Assembly: GCA_013396755.1 (NCBI GenBank)
Contig: VWZF01003334.1
Coordinates: 62,001-126,000, forward strand
Source: Sclerurus mexicanus
Taxonomy: Eukaryota > Chordata > Aves > Passeriformes > Furnariidae
Direction: 5' to 3'
DNA: 64,000 nucleotides
Shown here: one piece after another, positions 50,539 through 61,920 of the stretch
How the letters are laid out: each line of letters begins with the position of its first letter
Position numbering within the stretch: the stretch's first letter is position 1
Translations under genes and position numbers: made by a program
The notes under the pieces: generated by a model
Told to the model about the DNA's origin: nothing
Database searches by the model: none
The model's input: the letters and a program-made list of their open reading frames with translations, nothing else

Positions 50539-53279
50539 CCCTGCAAAGCAAATCTTATGTTAGAATTTAAATTTCTGGGTGTGCCTCAAGTCTCACTGGG
50601 AGTCCAGCTCCATACATTTTGTAGGGACACTGTGAATTTTCTCCAAAGCTCTTCTGACTCAGAAAGTGGAAAAATAAAGTAGGTCTTTTATGTAACTGTG
50701 TCAAGAGGCAACTTTGACAGCAGCCAAGCCTTTCAAGGAAAGTGGATTTCCCTTGTGTGTTCTGGCTTGTAAATCCTGTCTTTTTTATTTTAGGAATATA
50801 ATTGTTGCACCTTCCAAAACAACACACAAGAAGCCAACTGCAACAGTCAGTGTCTTGTGTGCCTGTAATGATCTTAGCCAATGCAAGGGAAGAGGAGTTG
50901 GTATAAAATTAATGAAAAGGAAAGACAGAAAAACCAAAGCAAATGGGTTTAATCACTACAAATAACTCACTTTTGGCAAGACATCATCTGTTGGGTATAC
51001 GTAAATGAGTCATTTTGTCTCTATGATCGCTCTAATCAAAGGGGAGAACTGAACCCTTCCAGATGCTGGTTTAGTTCTCCTGAGACAGGTTTCTAAAATA
51101 AGTGTGATGAGTCATTTTCTAGCAACTCTTGTCTCCCTTCACTGCCTGCAGAGGACCTTACAGTAGATACATGTTTTTGACATGAGAGAAGAGCCATTTC
51201 TCTTGTATAGGTGCCAGTTGCAAAGCTCTTCCTAAGTTGTGGATAAAGTGGTTTAGGCATCTTCCTATTTTCTTCAGTCACAAGTTCATTTGTATACATT
51301 GCCTAAGATTTTAAAAAAATAAAAAAAAAATTGGTGAAAAAGTGTTCAAAACCTTTGAAGTATGCAGGAGACATTTTCCTATACAGAAATATCACGTCTT
51401 GACTCTGCCGTACAGTTAAAATTCCTCATGAAAGTAAAGTCTGTTAAATCATTTAGTTGTATTTCTTCTTGTCAGTTAAGGAAGGAAACTGATAAACATG
51501 AACTAAAATCAGAATCTGCCTTGAAAAGACTTGTAGAACCTTTTACTTCTCAAGAAAATCCTGTTTGCCACTTGTCAATACAGAGAAAAAACATCAAAAC
51601 TCATAAATAGATAAGGTGTTGCATCCTCTTACAAGGACATCAGTGGTCAACTGCTCTTGCTGCCTAATGTAAATTAGTTCTTATAGGCAAATGAAAATAA
51701 GTAGTTGCCTCTAATTTCCTTTTACTTTCCAGATTGGCTTTCACCCAACTTCATCTTTTTAAGGTATCCATTTAGTACATTTTCTTCTTAAGAATCTTTC
51801 TTCAGCTGTGTGATGAGACAAGAAATATTTTACCATTATATGGCCTAATGTCCAGTACTCAGATACTTCTGAGTGCTACCTATATATTAAAAATTAATTA
51901 ATACTAATATAAATTAATAGATTGATGCAAGGATGTAGCACACATAGCTAAAGAACTAGCAAAGTCTGCAAACATAAATCACAAACCTAAGTGATAACAG
52001 TACCAACAATGCAAAAGCCTAATTGTTGCAACACCAAACCCCAGTTTTTATCCTGTGACATTCGGAGTCTCACTCCTGGTTTGGAAGTCTGCATGTTTTT
52101 GTAGGGATTTAACATCAAATTAAACTTTGAGGAAACTTCTGCAGAAATACACTTGGAAAGAACGTGATTCTTCCACTTGAAATTCCAGAAAAAAAAATTC
52201 CTACTTTTTCCATAATAAGTGTAACTGTAGAATAATCACACTGTTCTTTGCTACTGGTTGTTTAATAACCCTATTTCCCTACAGAGCTCTTTATGCCTAT
52301 TTTTGTTACATTACTGAAATTTTTGTACTTCCTTTCTTAACTGTTCTACTGGGCTGGTGCAGGTCCTCGCACCTGAGCAGCACTGGGAGCCACTGGGCTA
52401 CCCACACTGATGAACTCACCAGTCAAGCTGTTGACTCCAAAACATCCTCCAGACTCAGGATTCCCTCCTGGCAGCACAGGAGCTGAGCTCATGTCGTTGG
52501 GTAAAGACAAAACAGGAACCTGGCTTAAAATAGTAGATGATGACATATAGATTGTCTGGATTTTATTTTTAGCTAGGTCAGCCTTGTGCCAGTGAAAGTG
52601 ATGGCTGAGATGCCCATTTAAAGTCATAAAGTGATTTGGGTTTGCTGGTGGGGACCATCTCCCTCCAGCCTGTGCCAGGGTTACCCAGTCCAGAGCTAAT
52701 TCCAACCCCGACCTTCCATTCTTTGTATTCATGCTTCTCCACAGGTTACTTTGACCATTTTGACCATTGCCTTTGCCTGTACCTCACTCCCAGCTCGTCT
52801 CTTCTGCCTTCTGATCCTGTCCAGGGCTGCCTCCCAAATCCCATCTTCTGCCTCCTGCTAATTCAGCATAGCGCTCTCACACAAATATATGAAGGCACTT
52901 CCTATTCCATTGCAGGGTCATCTGGAGTAAATAACTCTCAGTTAGTTGATCTGCAGCACTGTGGGTCATTCGGAGACTGAAACAGTCTAATGCTCAGTGG
53001 GTCTGGTAAATGATGAAGCCTGGTGAAAAATAATCAGATGTATACAACGCATAGAATTTTTCTTCTTTCTTTTCTGGGCTTTTCTTCATTAAGAAAGCTA
53101 CAGGCTTATGCTCTTTTTCAATGAAAATAGAATAGGTTTCATTTTTTTTAGGCAACAGACATTAAAATGTGGTGACTAAAGCAAGCCATAGTTTTTACTT
53201 GCAGGAACAGATAATTTACACCTAAAAAATATTTAAACAATTACCCAAGGAGATGTCAAAAGTATTAATAACATTGATT
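50539..53279. other. Gene-free stretch
   Basis: Mostly A/T-rich unique sequence. A GC-richer section at 52340-52860 has open frames on both strands (52346-52732 reverse, 128 codons; 52636-52980 forward, 114 codons) that I cannot tie to any family. It may be an unclassified repeat or an old retroposed piece. Confidence 0.35.
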
Positions 53280-54568
53280 GTTAAGAGAGACTGGAACACT
53301 AAGAAATTCTAGAGGTTTGATAAGAAATAACCACTGATAACAGTGGAAAATTCAGTTGGTGGAACCAGGATAAGATGAGCCTGACATTGGTCTTAAGCAA
53401 AATCATAGAGAGGCTGCTATGTAACGCTATCCCAGAGGAATGAATAAATTGTTACATCAAGATGAAAGATATGCTGTCATAAAAAGCTTGTATTTTCTGA
53501 TTATTTCCTTTCTTTTCAAGACTACAGGGTTGATGGTTAGAGACAGTTGTGCAGACATCATACTTTTAGAACTCTATAAAGCATTTGTAGTCCTGTGTGA
53601 CGTGTTTTTACATCTGAAAAATGAATAAACCAAGCTACCAAAAGAGAACATCAACGGAGCTCATGTAAATATATCAAAGGTTAACAGAATTACAGCAGTT
53701 TTTGTAAAAAAATAGGATCATCATCTAGTACTGTTTATACTGGTATCCCACAGGCTCCTTTTCCTGGCTGACTGCCACTCAGTGCCTTTATCAGAGATAT
53801 CAAAGATTATCAGCAAAATAAAAAATATGTGCATTAACAGGTATTGGAACAGCAAGTGGTACCAGAAAGAGATCGTGTTAACCTGGATACAAATTATTAC
53901 CACAGGTCACAGAGTAAAGTGAGGTTACTGAAACAGGCGATGGAAGAATGGAGAACATACCTTTGAAATCGCCAAGGGAATACTGCAAATTCGTAGCCCT
54001 GAAAAAAATGAGGATTCTAACAAATAGCCATTTGTGAGCTCGGGTGAAGTGTTAAAATGTCTTTGTGGACGTAATTTCTGGTTACAAAAGGAAGAAGCAA
54101 CTGAGTAGAAAAATAAAAGGAGTATTACCCCTCTGTCTGGCACCAGGGAGAGCTTTTTGGGAGTCATCTATCCAGTTTGATGTCTGCCCTGCCGAAAGAA
54201 TGTAGAAAAACTGGCAAGTGTTTATAAATAGCTATGAGAATGACCTGAGATTACAAATACTGATTTAGAAATATCACAGCCTGAAAGTAATTTCGGATAA
54301 TAGATAGCTTTCTAATCCAGCAGGAGACAAAGTAAACAAGATTCAGTGACGAGAGGCTGCAGTTAAACATAATCCAGACGAGGAGTTTGCCTTTTTCACG
54401 GGGTGACAAATTAGACATCGGGATTGGGGTGCTTTGTCTCTCAGCTGAGAGCTCGAAATCCAATCCAGACCGGGACACACGGGTTCAGTCAGCTGGAGCT
54501 CTGGGCTGGAAGCAGAAATTCCTGGGTGAGGCACTTCAGCCTGTACTATGTAAGAGTCAGTATAGTTT
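53280..54568 (+). mobile_element. Ancient, heavily decayed CR1-lineage LINE
   Basis: Scattered blocks follow the order of an old amniote CR1, the kind abundant in turtles and crocodilians. They include 'ggtcttaagcaaaatcatag' near 53390, 'tataaagcatttgtag' near 53575 (the reverse-transcriptase 'KAF' region), 'ctggtatcccacaggctcc' near 53740, 'cccctctgtctggcaccagg' near 54128, 'gagaatgacctgagatta' near 54236, and a tail-like 'gaagcagaaattcctgggtg' near 54508. Frames are broken throughout and blocks are missing. It looks much older than the avian CR1 tails elsewhere. Its ends are soft, and the order of blocks is stronger evidence than any single match. Confidence 0.6.
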
Positions 54569-57500
54569 ATAATTTTCCTGCGCAGCTTTTGAAACCGCTG
54601 AAAAACTCAGTTTACTTGTGGAAAACGGGACTGGAGTCCTTGTGTTTCCAGAAGAGATGTGGCCATCCCCTGAAGTGGAATCTGCAGAAAAAGAGATGTG
54701 GAAGAGTTGTACGAGGAAGGTGCCCAACTGGAGTGTTTAAACTCATTACATCTGTGGCAGACCTGAATGAGGTTTTAATATACATTAAAACGATTCCGTA
54801 GGCAGTTACATACTGTGAAGCCAAAACATTTCCTTTCCTCTCCCTTTCCCTCCTCCCAAGCCCTAAGGCTTTCCATTTACAGTAGAAAAATGGAGCCAGT
54901 AAATCTATACTGTTCTATAAACAGGGCAGCACAATGTGTGTTAAAACTCTGGGCAATTTCTTGTAATCACATGTACTTAAGTAAAATTTACATGACCATT
55001 ATGGGTTGCTCTTGGGCAATGGCCCTTTGTCAGCCTATAGTGATTAGCACAGCGGTGCTGCCAGGACAACATTCTGTCAGCACCACAAGAAGTAATTTCA
55101 TCAGGTTTCTTTTTACACAGGCTTGCAGCTCACACTGGCCCTGCAGCCTACTAGACTTATTTTTTTCCCCTTCTTTTCCCTAGCCATGCAGTCTGACTCT
55201 TCAGATGGAAATTAAAGCCATTTCAAGAATGAGGAGTTCTATCCTGTTTCTAAAAATAGCCCTGATCTTCAGCAGGGGATGCGATTCCTTAGCCATATGC
55301 AACAAAGATGACCTCTTTGTCAGGTCTAGCCTGCAGCAGGAGGTGTCTGCTCCTGGTCTACTTTTACATTGGTTCAAAAATAAACAGCAAGTTCCTCTGG
55401 CTGGTCTCCCTCGCCAAAGGCAGGCAAGGAACATTCTGTACAAGGAAGCACTCACAATCACTCGAGGGGCCAGTTCTAATGAAGTTAATTGATGCACCAA
55501 GGACGTGTGTTAAGCATTAATGCTCTACTAACATGTTCATGAGTTGCACAACTACGCATTATATTAGTGCACAGTAAACACTGTACTGTACATTTGGGGT
55601 ATCCTATGGACGTGAGTTGAAAGAGAATGCATTTATTTTTGCAAAATGGAGCCTTTGTGCTCAGATCTGAAACTTATGTAACATGCCAGGGACACCAGAA
55701 TATATCACTTTTCTAAAAACAGTTGAATAAACCAAAAATGCGTGCGATATTTTACAGAAAAAAAAATCCAAATTAAAAAAAGGATCACTTGAGTCCTATA
55801 TGAATTACATCTTTTAGAAAAACATAAGAGGGAAGGGAAAATTTTGAAGTTAAAGCAGCATGAAAGTCATTGCAGTGTGAGCATGATGGAAAATTAACCC
55901 CTCTTTTAACAATCTTTAGTATCCAGGAATTAGAAAAGTACATTGCAGTGCAGGCAATTTGGGAGAACAAAATCTGAGGTAAAGACTGGGGGTCCAGTGC
56001 CCTATTTCAGCAATGCAGAAGACTTAGATGGACTAAAAGAAAAAAGTACATGAAGGCATGTTTTCTTTATGAGAGAGATGTGCAGCATGGTTAGAACAAG
56101 TGTCTGGAGCGATGTCTTTGACCCTGTAACAGCACGTACATCTGGGAAATGAGTGCAGTGCAGACACACACTTCACCCTCTTCCAGGTTAATCCCTTTTG
56201 GGATTAATGAATTCAGGGGCATGCAATAACACTTCGGATCATTTCAGCTGTAGAGTCATCATTTGGGTTTAGGAGAGAAACATCAGAGAAGATACAGTGC
56301 CATGCCTCTCCACAATGGCCTTCCCGCAGTTATCAGCAATGTACAGTGCGAAGGGCTCTGCAACACCAGAAAAGAGGTGAACCAGCTCCAGAGACAGGGT
56401 AGAATGTGAATTCAGGGAAGTATTTCACACATTAGAGCCATTTAAAGTGAGTAGTAACACCAGCAGTGTTTTATTCCTGTTACTGGCTCATGTGATTCAA
56501 GCCTCTGTCCACACAAATGGAGGCACAGGAAAGGCAAAGGCAGGGGAGCCCAGTTAAACCCTGACATGGTCACTATCCCAGCAGACAGCAGTGGCTCATC
56601 CCCCCACACATGGAAGAGCAGAGAGGCACAACAGCAGGTGGGGGCACCCCAGAAAACCTAGCCAGAGAATTGAATCCTCACCCTGGACCCTTCCAGGGCT
56701 GCCACAGGGGATGGTCAGCCCCGTCACCCACCAGTGAGATGAATCACCTGGAATATCTCTTCAGGCCACCTCACTTGCTTGATACTTCTTATACTGAGTA
56801 TGAAGATCAACTTTCCTCATGAGAAACAGGGTATCTTTTCTTAAACAGTGTTAAAATTTAAATAACTGAATTTTCTGGAGTAATGATTGAGTAAAGAACT
56901 TGACCATGGACTTTAACGGATGACACGTGAGTGAATGTGACTGTAGGTATATTGTTCAGTGATCTGCTGGGTCTTGCTAAGTAGAATTTTCTAATAAAAA
57001 AACCCAAAAAACAAACAACCAGGTTCTGGACGACTGGGCCCATCATGTGAAAAGCATTCAGCAAAAAAGGTTGGTGTCATGATTCACACATTTGTACAAA
57101 GAGATTGGTAGAGTGATTCCATCCCCTGTCACAGTCTTCTAGTATGAACTTAGGTCTGCTGTTTAATTTCTCCACGCCACAGTGTTCGAATTTGTAAACA
57201 CTCACAGGAATTTTTTAGAGCCTAAAAGATGGTATGGTGGAGTGCTAAAAGCTATGCCACTGAGGATGACACAAGTGGGTAGGTGAAATTACAGTCTCTA
57301 GAGAGAGCTATCCTTCACTACTGAACTTAGTAGAGGGAGGTTCTTGACAAGTTGGACAGATAGAAAACTAAATTCTTCATTGTTGGTTGTTATTTCATAG
57401 AGTTTGTAATTAGTTTTTCTCCACTTAGGGGTTCTATTTTTCTCCATGTTTCCTGTCTTCTCTTTTCCATTTGTTCTGGCACTGAAGTCACCATTAGACA

Positions 57501-60500
57501 GGCATTTGAGCCAGAGAATCCCAGATCTAAGCTGCTTCAAAGACTGAAAGATGAGGGATGAAAACAGAGTTTTGGCTCCTAAAATGTAAGGTCAGCTGGG
57601 GATTCAAGTTCCACTGAGTTTGGGATTGTGTGATTGTGAGATTCCAGTTCAAGCCCATCTCTCCAGTCATAAGGTGGAATTCATGACATTAAAATTCTTT
57701 CCACAGCACGAAAGGGATGTCATCATAAACACTGTATTATGACTTCCCTACAGGTTGCTGCAGAAGAGGAAACTAACCCAGGAACAGCAGAGACATTTAA
57801 AAAACATCATGACCTTTCAGTAACAGAAAACATGGGAAAATCTAAGTCTTAAAGAAACTAATTTGATTCTGGTTTGGCACTCTGTGCAAATCCCTGCATA
57901 AAGAGAAGTTTAGGCCAAGGATTTCTATGCTGCCTCCTTAACTGCAGGCACAGTTTTGTGTATACATGTTCTAAACCCAAGATCTTCATGTGTCCTAAAC
58001 CAGGCACTGATGCCTGTGAAGTGTAGGGATTAATTAGGACAGTGTCATTGTCAGAAAGGCAACCACAGTAACACCCAAGCCCTGAATGTGGACATGAGAA
58101 AAATAACAAAGCAGAAACAAAAACAAGGAAAAGAAACAGTCTCTGTTGGAGCCTTTCTAAAAATCATATTCAAGAATCCAGATGGAGAGAGTTCTGGCTG
58201 CTGTTCATGCCTAACATGATCAGCAGATAGATGAGTGGCTTGGAGACGTGAGAAGTGAGCTACAGAAAGTGCCAGACTGCTAGCTGGGATTTCAAGGAGT
58301 GTTTGTGGTAAGCCACACTTCAGATCTTTTCTTGCTGTGGCCTGAGTGCTGTCTTAGAGACCATGAATGGAAACTTAAGGACCAAATATTTTGGGGCTGG
58401 TCATAATTTCATGATAGTGATCCCATTTTCCAACCTATAAGCCCTTTCCCTCTTAAATCTTGTGAGCACCATTGGACCAAAAAAACCCAAGCCAGTCTCA
58501 CTGGCTCATAGCATGCAGACCACAGTATTAGTAAAGGAAAGGGCTATGCAGGGATTCTCCTCTCCCCAAGTTTTAACCTTTTCTTGTAATTATCTTTCAT
58601 TCTCCTCAGCCTTAGCCACTCCAGGTTTTGGGCTGGAGAAGCTCTCTCTCTTTGCAACTCCCTCCCTTTCTCCCCTCCCTGCTTTTACTGACAATGCCCT
58701 CAGCCTCCCATCTTCTTCTCCAAGTGGACATTTTATGATTCAGTGGTCACGTTCAGTCTGTGAGATTCCGTTCAGGTTTGTCCAAGTGGTTTAGACTCCT
58801 TCCTTTTCCCTTTCACCACTGCTGTTACGTAAAGAGGCAGTGAAAGACAAACCTGGCAAAATTCCCCCTGTGAACATGTGTGGTCAGGCTTCTGTGGACA
58901 AAAGTGGTGGTTTACTGTTCTCAGAGTTGCTAGAGAGTAAAATAAAAAGGATGGAAGGCACAAAGGACATGCAGTGTTCGTGCCATCCAAACCGTCTTTT
59001 GTTGGTGCATTGACTCAGCCACAAACCTTTTCTTCTTATTTGCTTAGGGAGATAAACTGCAAGTATCATTTGAAAAATAACAATGTTATCTCCCTTTCTT
59101 TCTGAATTCCCTGGAATATCTAATACTGCTCCCATAGACCATGAAAGACCCATCTCTTGCTACGCACTCTGTACAAGGTTCTCAGCACAAGAGCAAAATC
59201 TGGGAAGGATTATTTGACATTCCGATTTGCATCAGAACCTGATGCATCTGAACCAGAAAGTGAGGAACCAATAGCCCTGAAGCTTATGCTTTTTAATCTT
59301 TAAAAAAAGCATATATCAAATGGGAAACACCAGGAAAGGCAAGGTTCCCAGATGTTGGAATGGTGTTCCGTAGCCCTAGGGAAAAAGGGTCGTTAAGGCC
59401 CGAGTATATACTGCAGATGTCAAGTTGTTTTATAGGCTTGATTCAAAGACCATTAAAGTTAAAGAAGATCTTTATCCTCTTTATGGAGGGGTCTTAAGTG
59501 ACAACTGGCCTGAGCAGGACTGACAGAATGTTGTTAGAGAGTGACTATTGTGGAAAGGGATATCCAAGCAGAGTATCCAAGGAGTATTTCTGTCCATACT
59601 CACGCCATGGGTAAATACCTAAGCTACTCCAAAGAAGTGCCCAGCACTCTCTGCCGCTCACTGCTCCAGCACAAGCTACAAGCTGGATAGGGAGAAAAGC
59701 CCTTTTCTGGTTGGATTTCCCCTTTAGCACAGCTTTATGCGCTTGTATAATAGGAAACAGCCTTTTCTATTCCTGTTCAAGCTCTGGAGGCTTGGATTTT
59801 CCCCAGAATTTTTGATTAACAGCTGAGCCTAAATCAGAGCTGCCTGGGGTCTCCTTTGCCTTACTGACACATCGTAATATCCTTTCATCTGCTATTCCAA
59901 GCCAGTTCCTAGTTCTGTCAAGCAGCTCACTGCCTCTGAGAGAGACCATGTCAATCCCTCTCCTCTTCTAAGACCTTCCTGAGCTGTTTCAAAGCAGGAC
60001 TTCCACCACAACAGGGAAAACCTATTTGTTTAACTGACTCAGAACCAGGCTGTGAAGGACACTGGATTATGGACTGCAGCCCACAAGTACTTCAGGCTTT
60101 ACCTGGGTGGTTCAGAGGCCAAAACAGTACAGCCACAGCAGTGACATTTCACAGCATCTCAAGTAAATTAAAATACTCCTACAGCACTAGCTGGGGTCTG
60201 TATGTTGCTACTTACCACCAGTTATACATAGAAAACCCCTCTGTGTGGCTTCAGCTACTGAATAGATTCAATTCTTGGAGGTGGAAGACATGAGACTAAA
60301 ACCAATAAAACTAATTTACAGTTTTAAATGGACTGCCATTTAATTAACCCTGAATTAATTGAGCCACAACAGGATTTTTCTTCTATTTCTGGAAACTTGA
60401 TAGCACCAGTAACGCAAACAGCAAAAGCTGTAAAAGGCAATTGGCAAAACGGTAAGATTACATATGCCATGTCTGCATCAGCTGCATGGGTAGGAATGCA

Positions 60501-60759
60501 CTCAGGACAAAGCCAAAGCTCAGCTGGATTTGGAACTATAAAGGAAGATAAGAATCAGCAGTTTCTATATGTACATTAGCGGAAGAAAGGGCAAAGACAG
60601 TGTGGATCCATTGCTCAGTGGCTTTAAGGACTGAGCTATAGCAAAGAAGATGCATTTTACAGCTCATACTTCATCTGTAAGACTTGTGTTTAGGCCTCCC
60701 AAGTTTCAGAGCCTACTAATACCATTTGTCAGTACCCACAGGAAAAAGAGTTTAGGATC
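54569..60759. other. Gene-free stretch of about 6 kb with possible conserved blocks
   Basis: No exon or repeat family is confidently recognised. A 125-codon forward frame (54424-54801) begins inside the old CR1 and continues past it, so it is unlikely to be a gene. Segments at about 54890-55120 and 55490-55620 have balanced composition, several homeobox-like core sites (taat/atta) and no repeat character; they are candidates for conserved non-coding DNA but unproven. A weak MIR-like pattern lies near 57130-57215. Confidence 0.35.
57130..57215 (+). repeat. Possible MIR-like fragment
   Basis: 'ctgctgtttaatttctccac' followed by 'gccacagtgttcgaatttgt' and 'aaac' resembles the MIR core in sense orientation ('ttacttaacctctctgtgcctcagtttcc...tctgtaaa'). 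Highly diverged. Confidence 0.3.
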
Positions 60760-61920
60760 CCTTTGCCTGACTGCATGTGCACAGCTCTGTCAGATCACAT
60801 AAAGGGGCATATGGGACTGCTAAAGGATCTGGCTGATGTCACAAAAGGGCTAATTTCTATCACCTTTGAAAGCTTATGGCAATTAGGGAAAACTCTGAGT
60901 GCTGGGAAGAAGGCAGAAAGTTCACCAACCCCAGAAAGGGTAAGAAGGATCCAGGGAACTTGTAGCTGGCCATCATAACTTCAGTCCTTGGGAAGATTGT
61001 GAAGCAAATGCTTCTAAAAGCCACTTCTAAACACATGAAAGATGAGAAGGTAACTAGAGGGAACCAGCATGGATTTACCAAGGGAAGGTGATGCCTATAA
61101 ACCTTCATGGCTTTCTATGCTGAGGTGCCTGACACTGTGGACAAGGAGAGGAAGAGGGATACTGAATGCCTTGATCTTCATCAGACTCTTGACACAGTCT
61201 CTTGTAGTCTCCCAATCATCACCACTGGTGAAAAATCCAGACAGGCTGGATAAGTGGGGTGAAAAATTAAATTGTCAGGCTCAAAGAGTTGTGATCAGTG
61301 ATCCAGCTGGCGGTCAGTAAATAGAGCCAGAGATCAGTACTGGGACCATACTGTTTAGTGTCTTCATTAATGACCTAAATGACTGGATGGAGTGTACTCT
61401 CAGCAAGCTTGCAGATGACACCAAACTGGGAGGAGGAGTCTGTATCCTGAAAGGCAGGACTGCTCTTCAAAGCAGTAGCAGACTGAAGAAATGGGCTAAC
61501 AATAAACTGATGAGGTTCACTAAGAAAAAGCACAAGGTCTTGCATCTTGGATGGAATAGCTTTATTCATTGATGCAGAGTGATGACTGACAGATATGAAA
61601 CAGCTCTGCTGAAAAGCAACTGAGGGTCGTTGCAGACAACAGCTGGAATGTGAAGGAGCTTTGTGCCCTTGAGCCAAAGAAAGCCAGCAGCTTCATGGCT
61701 TAATTAGGAAGAATGTAGCCAGCAGGTCCAGAGAAATCCTTTTGTTCTATTAGACCCTTGTAAGACCATATCTGGACTACTGTGTCTAGTTTTGGGATCC
61801 CTAGTACAAAAAGGATATTGGCATATGAGCTAGACTTCAGTGAGGGGGCCACAAAGCTGGAAATGGGGCTGGAGTGCATGGCATACAAGGAGAGGCTGAG
61901 AGAGCTGGGTTTGACCAGTG
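60760..61920 (+). pseudogene. Decayed CR1 LINE copy with reverse-transcriptase remnants
   Basis: CR1 encodes a reverse transcriptase/endonuclease that copies its own RNA at a nicked target. Here about 1.16 kb of the reverse-transcriptase region survives, in pieces spread over shifted frames. The first frame (60763-60978) keeps the palm-side LADV...ITFE.LWQLG region. Near 61065 is the 'HGFTKG'-equivalent ('agcatggatttaccaaggg'). A further frame ends at 61320 with QRVVIS. The frame at 61387-61572 keeps the catalytic-type motif as LADDTKLGG (ADD at 61411-61419; usual CR1 form FADD) and the LMRF...KVLHLG block. A TAA at 61318-61320 and several frameshifts break the gene. The match fades after 'gagaggctgagagagctggg' (about 61915), so the usual 3' tail is absent. 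Dead element. Confidence 0.9.

Noticed and set aside
52346..52732. 128-codon reverse open frame in a GC-richer patch
   Set aside because: No family recognised, no splice context and an overlapping forward frame; not enough to call a gene.
54424..54801. 125-codon forward open frame
   Set aside because: It begins inside the old CR1 relic and leaves it without a boundary; probably chance, although its tail past 54580 was considered as an exon.
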